From Pseudalgibacter ostreae (GTDB lineage Bacteria; Bacteroidota; Bacteroidia; Flavobacteriales; Flavobacteriaceae), in the NCBI RefSeq assembly GCF_042427585.1, contig NZ_JBHMFC010000016.1, forward strand, positions 1-64,000: a DNA stretch of 64,000 nucleotides. The letters run 5' to 3'. The notes under the pieces are model-generated. The model saw only the letters and a program-made list of their open reading frames with translations. It was not told the DNA's origin and ran no database searches. The position numbers were made by a program, and so were the translations under genes. Shown here piece after piece: positions 23,714 through 31,056 of this stretch (the first letter of the stretch is position 1; every line of letters starts with the position of its first letter).

Positions 23714-26218
23714 TTAAAAATTAAACCCAAAAGTACCTGTAACCCCAAATTTACGGGCATCTGGATAGTTTACAGCGTCTTTATAGTTTCCTCTAAAGTT
23801 AAAGTCAATCCTAAATATCTTAAAAATATTACCCACGCCAAAGCCATATTCCCAGTAGGGCTCGTCGTTTGGTGCTACTAATACAATATTATTAGGATTG
23901 CTAGTTGTATTTAATGCTATGTTTTCTTTTGAAATTTCACCCCAAACCCCACGTAAGCTAATAATTTCGCGAAGGTTTAGTTTACGCAAGAGTGGAATTC
24001 TAGAAAAGAAACGACCATTAAAGTTATGTTCAAAATGAAAGGACGCATAGGTATCCGATACAAATTCGTAATAATCTAATTGAGAAAAAGTATTATATAT
24101 TGAAAAGTACGATTGATTCCCTGGAATAGCACTTAACAAACCAAGAGGCACTTCTCCAAAAGTTTTTCCAGCCTCAATAGTGGTGTATAATCTACCTAAA
24201 CCACCAATCTGCCAAGGCTGTAAATATGAAAACTGTACTTTTGTATAATCAAAATCACTTTCAAAAACACTTTTATCACCACGACTTACTTGGGCTAGAA
24301 TACGAGGAAACCCATCGTTTGCCTCACTCCGTTCCACGCCATAACCTGTCATTTTACGTTTAGGAAAATAAGACACCGACAAAGTACTTTCATACTGCTT
24401 AATTTCGCTTTCCACACCATCAGGCGTGTTATAATCTAAACTAAACGTAGGCGAAGCGGAAGATAAGGTTCTATAATTGCCCCCTACTCTAAAAATAAGA
24501 TTACGCAAAGGCTCCACTTCTAATGTTAAGGTGGTTAAATTAACATTGGTCAATTTATCATTTGTACCAGTACCCACAATAGATGAAGATGCTAAACTCC
24601 TTCCCAGCACATCTGTAGAAGTAGTTAAACTGGCTCCAATTTGCTCTATATCACGCCTATTGCCTCCGGATATAATAAATCTGCTTTTTTTATCAAGTAA
24701 CCATTTACCAGAAATGCCGTATTTAAATTTATCATCTTTAAGACCATATGCTGTAAACCCTTCCAGTCTCCAAAGATCATTCGTACCAAAATAAGTACGA
24801 CCACCAGCACGCAGCCTTATACCCTCTACCTCATTAAACCCAAAAGTGGAGAAAATAGGACCATAATCTAAAGGAAGGGTATTGAATTCTATATAGCCAG
24901 AACCCAAAATACTTCCTAAATTATAAAGCCGCTTAAATTTCTTAACTGTTTTTAGTGTATCCAGCATTTTATAAACGCCTTTTTCATCTTTATTTAAATC
25001 TTCTAGGCGGTTTTCTTTCCAAAACGCATCATCCCTATTGTATAAGTCTTTATTGTAATTATAAACCTCTTGGTCATAAAACTTTTTATCCTTTGGAACA
25101 TTAAATTTATAATTTTTGTACAAAGTAGTTCGCTTACCATATACGCCTCGTGATTTTTCTTTTTTAGCAAAAGCAAAATCAGACATCATATAATCGCGTT
25201 TCACAAGAAACAGAGAATCATTTAACACTTCAAAATCTTGTTCAATATAAATTTCTTTTACCCAGTTGATATTGGCACTTTTTGAAGCTTGCAAGTTTAT
25301 TTTCTTTATTGCAAATGTGGTATCGGCTACCCAGAAATTTCCTTTAAAGGTTAGCTCGTTTTTCCGTCTTGGATAATAAATAATATTATAGCACCATTTA
25401 TTTTCGATAAACGAACTATCGGATAATACGTAATTATACGTGTTGATACCTGTTTTAGATAAAGGGCTCACAAAACTTTTATCGAAAAACTTCAAATAAT
25501 TATCATACACATTAAAATCGGAATACAAGTCACCAATAAAATCGATAATAATTTGATTTTCACTAAAACCTGAGTTTTTATTGCCTTCTAAAACTTCTTT
25601 TTCCTTTTTTAGCTTCGTATCGCCATATACTTTAGACACTGCTTCATTAATAAAAATAGGCAAATAGGTTTTACCGGTAATTCGAGACGTATCGACTTCA
25701 TTAAAAACAAACTCCATCCCTTTAAACAACTTACTAGTAATAAGCGCGCTGTCTATCGTATTAAGATCAAACTCAACTTTCTCATATTTATCGTAGTGAT
25801 ATTGATCAAATTGCTTAAGGCCATTTTGCCGTTTATGCTCCCAAATTTTCCTAAGGATATCTATGGCTGGATTGTTTTTTTTAGGCTGTTTTCCAGAAAC
25901 AATCAGCACTTGATTTAACTGCGCCGTTTCTTCTTTAAGATTAAACTTTAAATCGTAATTTACTTTTTTATCCAAAGCTATCTGCAAGGTTTCATACCCT
26001 ATAAATGAAACCGTCATAACCGGCCATGTAGATTTAGATTCTAGATAAAACTTACCTTGTTCATTCGTTATCGTGCCTTCGGTAGAGCCTTTAAATATAA
26101 CATTTGCATAAGCGACGGGCTCATCAAACTCATCGAAAACATAACCACTAACTTTTGTTTGTGATATGAGAGACCATGCTCCAAAGAAAAAAAACGCAAT
26201 AAGGATCCTTAATTTCAT
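23714..26218 (-). CDS. DUF5686 protein with carboxypeptidase-like regulatory domain
   Basis: 834 residues from the ATG at 26218. Signal peptide (MKLRILIAFFFFGAWS), then a CarboxypepD_reg-like beta-sandwich (about residues 22-100: TKVSGYVFDEFDEPVAYANVIFKG), then a DUF5686 outer-membrane beta-barrel ending in the strand FGVTGTFGFNF. There is no TonB plug domain, so it is not a standard TonB-dependent receptor. Envelope location is firm; function unknown. A start at 26236 would read MKFFFT through the arm and T tract of the pdhB terminator, so 26218 is preferred. Confidence 0.88.
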   Translation of the reverse strand: MKLRILIAFFFFGAWSLISQTKVSGYVFDEFDEPVAYANVIFKGSTEGTITNEQGKFYLESKSTWPVMTVSFIGYETLQIALDKKVNYDLKFNLKEETAQLNQVLIVSGKQPKKNNPAIDILRKIWEHKRQNGLKQFDQYHYDKYEKVEFDLNTIDSALITSKLFKGMEFVFNEVDTSRITGKTYLPIFINEAVSKVYGDTKLKKEKEVLEGNKNSGFSENQIIIDFIGDLYSDFNVYDNYLKFFDKSFVSPLSKTGINTYNYVLSDSSFIENKWCYNIIYYPRRKNELTFKGNFWVADTTFAIKKINLQASKSANINWVKEIYIEQDFEVLNDSLFLVKRDYMMSDFAFAKKEKSRGVYGKRTTLYKNYKFNVPKDKKFYDQEVYNYNKDLYNRDDAFWKENRLEDLNKDEKGVYKMLDTLKTVKKFKRLYNLGSILGSGYIEFNTLPLDYGPIFSTFGFNEVEGIRLRAGGRTYFGTNDLWRLEGFTAYGLKDDKFKYGISGKWLLDKKSRFIISGGNRRDIEQIGASLTTSTDVLGRSLASSSIVGTGTNDKLTNVNLTTLTLEVEPLRNLIFRVGGNYRTLSSASPTFSLDYNTPDGVESEIKQYESTLSVSYFPKRKMTGYGVERSEANDGFPRILAQVSRGDKSVFESDFDYTKVQFSYLQPWQIGGLGRLYTTIEAGKTFGEVPLGLLSAIPGNQSYFSIYNTFSQLDYYEFVSDTYASFHFEHNFNGRFFSRIPLLRKLNLREIISLRGVWGEISKENIALNTTSNPNNIVLVAPNDEPYWEYGFGVGNIFKIFRIDFNFRGNYKDAVNYPDARKFGVTGTFGFNF

Positions 26219-26221
26219 AGT

Positions 26222-26258
26222 AAAAAAAAACTTCATCAACAGTCCTGCTAATGAAGTT
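26222..26258 (-). terminator. Terminator after pdhB
   Basis: On the minus strand an 8-bp stem (26251-26258 with 26229-26236), 14-nt loop and nine Ts. It ends four bases before the DUF5686 start codon. Confidence 0.8.
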
Positions 26259-26281
26259 TATATAACGTGAAAATATTGTGT

Positions 26282-27259
26282 TTATTTATATAATACTTTT
26301 TTTACAGCTTTGATAACCTCATCTTTATTTGGCAACCATTCTGCAAGTAAAACCGGTGAATATGGTGCTGGAGTATCGGCAGTATTAATTTTTATCACTG
26401 GAGCATCTAAGAAATCAAAAGCTTCAGACTGAACAATATAGGTGATTTCTGTAGAAACGTTTCCAAACGGCCATGCTTCTTCTAAAATAACCAATCTATT
26501 GGTTTTTTTAACAGATTTTAAAATAGCTTCTTTATCCAAAGGTCTAACAGTACGTAAGTCTATGATTTCACAAGAAATACCTTCTTTTTCCAATTCATCT
26601 GCTGCTTTGTATGCTTCCTTGATGATTTTTCCAAAAGAGACAATCGTTACATCCGTTCCTTCACGCTTAATTTCTGCTACACCAATAGGAATGATATATT
26701 CGCCTTCTGGCACCTCTCCTTTATCACCATACATCTGCTCACTTTCCATAAAAATAACCGGATCGTCATCTCGTATAGCAGCTTTTAAAAGGCCTTTAGC
26801 GTCATAAGGATTAGAGGGCACCACAACCTTTAAACCAGGCGTGTTTGCAAACCAATTCTCAAAAGCCTGTGAATGTGTTGCTCCTAATTGACCAGCAGAA
26901 CCTGTTGGGCCACGAAAAACAATGGGACATTTGAATTGTCCTCCAGACATTTGACGGATTTTAGCAGCATTATTAATAATCTGGTCGATCCCAACTAGAG
27001 AAAAGTTAAAGGTCATATACTCTACAATAGGCCTGTTACCCGTCATGGTAGACCCAATGGCAATACCTGCAAAACCAAGTTCTGCAATAGGCGTATCGAT
27101 CACTCGTTTTGGCCCAAATTCGTCTAACATCCCTTTTGATGCTTTGTAAGCACCATTATATTCTGCTACTTCCTCACCCATTAGATAAACACTTTCATCT
27201 CTGCGCATTTCTTCGCTCATGGCTTCGCAAATAGCCTCTCTAAATTGAATTGTCTTCAT
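26282..27259 (-). CDS. pdhB: Pyruvate dehydrogenase E1 component, beta subunit
   Basis: 325 residues, the beta subunit of an alpha2beta2 E1 that decarboxylates pyruvate with thiamine diphosphate. The thiamine-site Glu lies in LMGEEVAEYNGAYK (about residues 26-39); PIVEYMTFNFSLVGIDQIINNAAKIR and the C-terminal transketolase half (TIVSFGKIIKEAYKAADEL, CEIIDLRTVRPLD) are typical. The Asp-free MTFNFSLVGIDQ and the terminal VLLAEWLPNKDEV favour pyruvate over branched-chain substrates. No alpha-subunit or E2 gene is in the window, so the gene stands alone here. Confidence 0.94.
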   Translation of the reverse strand: MKTIQFREAICEAMSEEMRRDESVYLMGEEVAEYNGAYKASKGMLDEFGPKRVIDTPIAELGFAGIAIGSTMTGNRPIVEYMTFNFSLVGIDQIINNAAKIRQMSGGQFKCPIVFRGPTGSAGQLGATHSQAFENWFANTPGLKVVVPSNPYDAKGLLKAAIRDDDPVIFMESEQMYGDKGEVPEGEYIIPIGVAEIKREGTDVTIVSFGKIIKEAYKAADELEKEGISCEIIDLRTVRPLDKEAILKSVKKTNRLVILEEAWPFGNVSTEITYIVQSEAFDFLDAPVIKINTADTPAPYSPVLLAEWLPNKDEVIKAVKKVLYK

Positions 27260-27482
27260 TGAATATATTTTAAATCGAGTTGCAAAAATAACAATAAAAC
27301 CATTAGTATTCTTAAAAGATTACTGTAATTTTACTATGCATGCATATTAAATAATTAAAATAAAATAATTAACTTCGTAGCCTATAGTTACGGCATTTAC
27401 TACATAGATGACATTCAGAACGCTATATGTAGTTTATTTCCGTGTTTTATAATTATAAATATACGAATTAAAATGTTTTAAT

Positions 27483-28229
27483 ATGAAAATATTAGTGTGC
27501 ATAAGCCACGTTCCCGATACAACTTCAAAAATTAATTTCACCGAAGCTGATAGTAAATTTGATACCAACGGTGTACAATTTGTAATAAACCCTTACGACG
27601 AATTCGGTTTAACCCGAGCGATGTGGTTTAAAGAAAAACAAGGCGCCCATGTTACGGTTGTAAATGTTGGAGGGCCAGAAACAGAGCCCACCTTGCGCAA
27701 AGCCTTAGCTATTGGCGCAGACAGTGCTATACGCGTGAATAGCGCAGCAAAGGATGCTTTTTTTGTAGCTAAGCAACTGGCTAAAGTAATACAAGACGGC
27801 GATTACAATCTCATTATAGCGGGCCGTGAGTCTATTGATTATAATGGTGGCACGGTACCTGGTATGGTAGCAGCACTAATAGACTCCAATTTTATAAACA
27901 ATTGCATTGGTCTAGAAATAGATGGTGAAAATGTAGTGGCCATACGAGAAATTGACGGTGGTAAAGAAACCATTTCTACAACACTTCCTTTAGTTATTGG
28001 CGGACAAAAAGGCTTGGTAGAAGAAAGCGACCTAAAAATCCCTAATATGCGCGGCATCATGACGGCGCGCCAAAAGCCATTAACGGTTTTAGAACCTACA
28101 CCAGACGGTGCGCAAAGCACATCGGTTTCATTTGAAAAACCTGCACCTAAAGGCGCAGTTACCTTAGTGGACGCAGATAATTTAGATGAATTGATAACCC
28201 TACTTCACAACGAAGCAAAGGTAATCTAA
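27483..28229 (+). CDS. etfB: Electron transfer flavoprotein, beta subunit
   Basis: 248 residues, the AMP-binding small subunit of ETF. Features are KILVCISHVPDTTSKI at the N-terminus, DEFGLTRAMWFKEK (about residues 39-52), AGRESIDYNGGTVPGMVAAL (about residues 118-137) and the late PNMRGIMTARQKPL signature. With EtfA it carries electrons from acyl-CoA dehydrogenases to the quinone pool through ETF-QO. It is 86 bp upstream of etfA, with no terminator between them. Confidence 0.96.
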   Translation: MKILVCISHVPDTTSKINFTEADSKFDTNGVQFVINPYDEFGLTRAMWFKEKQGAHVTVVNVGGPETEPTLRKALAIGADSAIRVNSAAKDAFFVAKQLAKVIQDGDYNLIIAGRESIDYNGGTVPGMVAALIDSNFINNCIGLEIDGENVVAIREIDGGKETISTTLPLVIGGQKGLVEESDLKIPNMRGIMTARQKPLTVLEPTPDGAQSTSVSFEKPAPKGAVTLVDADNLDELITLLHNEAKVI

Positions 28230-28315
28230 GGCCCAAAAATACAGCTATAAATTCCTAAATTATTGGCCTTTGTTGCCATTAACTTTCGGGATTGAATCTT
28301 AAAATTTAAAAAAAT

Positions 28316-29275
28316 ATGTCAGTTTTAGTATATACAGAATCCGAAAACGGTAGCTTTAAAAAAATCGCTTTTGAAGTGGCCTCCTATGCCAAAGCCGTTG
28401 CAAATGCACTAGGAACAACAGTAACTGCGGTTACCATCCATGCAGACGACACATCAAAATTAGGCGCTTACGGTGTGGATAAGGTTTTAAACATAAACCT
28501 TCCCGATTTAAAAACTTTTGATGCCAAATTGTATGCCGCCGCTATTAAACAGGCTGCAGAGAAAGAAAGCACTAAAGTTATTATTCTCAGTTCTAGCATA
28601 AACAGCAAATACTTGGCACCGCTACTGGCTATTGGTTTACAGGCTGGCTATGCCTCTAATGTAGTTCAAGCCCCCATAAGCACGGCACCATTTAAGGTAA
28701 AACGTTCTGCCTTTACCAATAAAGCTTTTGAAATTACCCAAATAGATACAGATATTAAAATTATTGGTGTTTCCAACAATTCCTTTGGTTTGGTAGAAAA
28801 CAATGTTAGTTCGGAATCTGAAGATTTTGAGCCATCATTACCAAGTTCTGGAATAAACGTAACATCTGTAGATAAAGCCACCAATAAAGTATCCATTGCC
28901 GATGCTGAAATAGTGGTTTCTGGTGGTCGCGGTTTAAAAGGACCAGAAAACTGGGGCATGATTGAAGAACTTGCCGAAGTTTTAGGAGCAGCCACAGCAT
29001 GCTCTAAGCCCGTATCAGATTTAGGTTGGAGGCCACACGGTGAACATGTTGGACAAACCGGAAAGCCTGTTGCCTCAAACCTATATATAGCTATTGGCAT
29101 CTCTGGTGCTATACAGCATTTAGCAGGCATAAATGCTTCAAAAGTAAAATTGGTAATCAACAACGACCCCGAAGCTCCTTTTTTTAAAGCTGCAGATTAT
29201 GGCGTTGTAGGCGATGCTTTTGAAGTTGTTCCAAAACTTATAGAAAAATTAAAAGCTTTTAAAGCCCAGCAATAA
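28316..29275 (+). CDS. etfA: Electron transfer flavoprotein, alpha subunit
   Basis: 319 residues, the FAD-binding subunit. The C-terminal domain contains SGGRGLKGPENWGMIEELAE, the HVGQTGKPVASNLYIAIGIS flavin loop and SGAIQHLAGINASK, ending with NNDPEAPFFKAADYGVVGD. In place of the usual SRxxxDxGW it reads SKPVSDLGW, a Lys-for-Arg change close to the flavin that could alter its potential. The partner EtfB gene is directly upstream. A long inverted-repeat structure follows before the nuclease gene. Confidence 0.96.
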   Translation: MSVLVYTESENGSFKKIAFEVASYAKAVANALGTTVTAVTIHADDTSKLGAYGVDKVLNINLPDLKTFDAKLYAAAIKQAAEKESTKVIILSSSINSKYLAPLLAIGLQAGYASNVVQAPISTAPFKVKRSAFTNKAFEITQIDTDIKIIGVSNNSFGLVENNVSSESEDFEPSLPSSGINVTSVDKATNKVSIADAEIVVSGGRGLKGPENWGMIEELAEVLGAATACSKPVSDLGWRPHGEHVGQTGKPVASNLYIAIGISGAIQHLAGINASKVKLVINNDPEAPFFKAADYGVVGDAFEVVPKLIEKLKAFKAQQ

Positions 29276-29307
29276 ATTATTTTTTTATAAATTGTATAAC
29301 CAAATAA

Positions 29308-29378
29308 GGACTGTTTAAATTTATTTTTATACCTAAAACTGCATGAAGCAGTTGGTAAAGTCTAAATTTAAACAGTTC
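29308..29378. other. Nested inverted repeat between etfA and the nuclease gene
   Basis: A 16-bp outer stem (29308-29323 with 29363-29378, one G-T pair) encloses a second hairpin (29337-29353, AACTGC and GCAGTT around ATGAA). A T-rich run follows at 29379-29389. It may terminate etfA transcription or fold in the leader of the downstream gene, whose ATG is only 18 nt away. Confidence 0.65.
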
Positions 29379-29395
29379 TTTGCGTTTTTAAATTT

Positions 29396-30016
29396 ATGAG
29401 CTTAGTAAGATTAAATATTAAAGGAATTTCATACAGTCAAACACAAAATGGCGCCTATGCACTCATTTTAAATGAAGTGGATGGCGAACGTAAACTCCCT
29501 ATTGTTATTGGGGCCTTTGAAGCACAGTCTATTGCTATTGCTCTTGAAAAAGAAATTAGTCCGCCACGACCGCTAACCCATGATTTGTTTAAAAATTTTG
29601 CCGATCGGTTTGATATTGTAGTCAAGCAGGTCATCATCCATAAATTGGTAGATGGTGTTTTCTATTCTAGTTTAATTTGTGAACGTGATAAAATTGAAGA
29701 AATTATCGATGCACGCACCAGTGATGCCATTGCTTTAGCACTTCGTTTTCAAGCTCCGATTTTTACCTACAAAAACATATTGGATAAGGCAGGGATCTAT
29801 CTTAAAGTAGACCGAAAGAAAGAAGATGAGTCTACCCAAGACAGTATTCTGGTAGATGATCTTTTAGCAGATGAAATGGAGCCTACCAAAACATCAACTA
29901 CGGAAAGCTATAAAACGAAAAGTACAGAAGAGCTTCACAATATGTTAAATGAAGCAGTTGCCAATGAAGATTATGAAAAGGCTGCCAATATTCGTGACGA
30001 AATCTCTAAACGCTAA
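29396..30016 (+). CDS. Bifunctional nuclease family protein with UVR motif
   Basis: 206 residues. The N-terminal domain (about residues 1-135) is the DUF151/bifunctional nuclease fold: LPIVIGAFEAQSIAIALE, DRFDIVVKQVIIHKLVDGVFYSSL and IDARTSDAIALALRF. A variable acidic linker precedes a C-terminal UVR motif (STEELHNMLNEAVANEDYEK, about residues 172-191), the helix hairpin used by UvrB/UvrC for contact. The family has reported RNase and DNase activity in plants; bacterial roles are unclear. A hairpin terminator follows. Confidence 0.92.
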   Translation: MSLVRLNIKGISYSQTQNGAYALILNEVDGERKLPIVIGAFEAQSIAIALEKEISPPRPLTHDLFKNFADRFDIVVKQVIIHKLVDGVFYSSLICERDKIEEIIDARTSDAIALALRFQAPIFTYKNILDKAGIYLKVDRKKEDESTQDSILVDDLLADEMEPTKTSTTESYKTKSTEELHNMLNEAVANEDYEKAANIRDEISKR

Positions 30017-30051
30017 TCTCCATTTTCAATTAGCGCTTTAGACCAGGCGTT

Positions 30052-30078
30052 AGTGTTTTTTAAAACACTTTTATTTTA
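30052..30078 (+). terminator. Terminator after the nuclease gene
   Basis: An 8-bp AGTGTTTT/AAAACACT stem with a 2-nt loop (small, with possible fraying) followed by TTTATTTT. A weaker CGCTAAT/ATTAGCG hairpin lies at 30011-30035 across the stop codon. Confidence 0.6.
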
Positions 30079-30170
30079 AACTGGAAAGACGGACTTCTTC
30101 TATATTTATAGTGATTTTTAAATCTATTTTTATTTATTCAAAAAAATAAAGTTTTTACACCTCTTTAGCT

Positions 30171-30995
30171 ATGCAACAATACCATGACTTAGTACAGCAC
30201 GTTTTAGAAAACGGCAACGACAAAGGAGATCGTACAGGCACGGGCACCAAAAGTGTTTTTGGGTATCAAATGCGTTTCGATTTAAGCGAGGGTTTCCCTA
30301 TGGTAACCACTAAGAAACTTCATTTAAAGTCTATCATTCATGAATTACTTTGGTTCCTAAAAGGCGATACTAACATACAGTACCTTACAGAAAACGGTGT
30401 ACGCATATGGAATGAATGGGCCGATGACAAAGGCGACTTAGGGCCTGTTTACGGCCATCAATGGCGCAACTGGAACAATGATGAGATTGATCAAATAAAA
30501 GACATTGTCGATACGCTAAAGAGCAACCCAAATAGCAGGCGCATGATGGTTTCTGCATGGAACCCTTCAGTATTGCCAGACAGCTCAAAATCTTTTTCAG
30601 AAAATGTTGCTAATGGAAAAGCCGCTTTGCCCCCTTGCCATGCCTTTTTTCAATTTTATGTTGCCAATGGCAAATTATCCTGTCAGCTTTACCAACGCAG
30701 CGCAGATATTTTTTTAGGAGTGCCGTTTAATATTGCATCTTATGCTTTATTTACCATGATGATGGCTCAAGTTTGTGGTTATGAAGCTGGAGATTTTATC
30801 CATACGTTTGGAGATGCCCATATCTATAGCAATCATTTCGAACAATTGGAACTCCAACTATCTAGGACATTGAAGCCGCTTCCAAAAATGATTTTAAATC
30901 CTGAAATAAAAGATATTTTCGAGTTTAAATTTGAAGATTTTACATTAAAAGATTACGACCCACACCCTCATATTAAAGGGGCTGTTGCTATATAA
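30171..30995 (+). CDS. thyA: Thymidylate synthase
   Basis: Methylates dUMP to dTMP with methylene-tetrahydrofolate. The 274-residue protein has RTGTGTKSVFGYQMRFDL (21-38), the catalytic Cys156 in LPPCHAFFQFYV, the RSADIFLGVPFNIASYA dUMP loop and the terminal PHIKGAVAI. It carries an insert of about 10 residues just before the active-site loop (SSKSFSENVANGKAA) compared with the E. coli enzyme; this variation exists in the family. It is a lone gene with its own strong terminator. Confidence 0.97.
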   Translation: MQQYHDLVQHVLENGNDKGDRTGTGTKSVFGYQMRFDLSEGFPMVTTKKLHLKSIIHELLWFLKGDTNIQYLTENGVRIWNEWADDKGDLGPVYGHQWRNWNNDEIDQIKDIVDTLKSNPNSRRMMVSAWNPSVLPDSSKSFSENVANGKAALPPCHAFFQFYVANGKLSCQLYQRSADIFLGVPFNIASYALFTMMMAQVCGYEAGDFIHTFGDAHIYSNHFEQLELQLSRTLKPLPKMILNPEIKDIFEFKFEDFTLKDYDPHPHIKGAVAI

Positions 30996-31038
30996 AAAAA
31001 ACGCTTTCTAATTTTATATTTAGAAAGCGTTTTTTTTT
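30996..31038. terminator. Bidirectional terminator
   Basis: A 10-bp stem ACGCTTTCTA (31001-31010) with 31021-31030, 10-nt loop, flanked by A and T runs. It serves thyA and the convergent outer-membrane barrel gene. Confidence 0.88.
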
Positions 31039-31056
31039 ATAAGATAGCCTTTATTT

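Noticed and set aside
26218..26236. Upstream start of the DUF5686 protein (MKFFFT)
   Set aside because: These codons are the arm and T tract of the pdhB terminator, and the downstream ATG starts a normal signal peptide.
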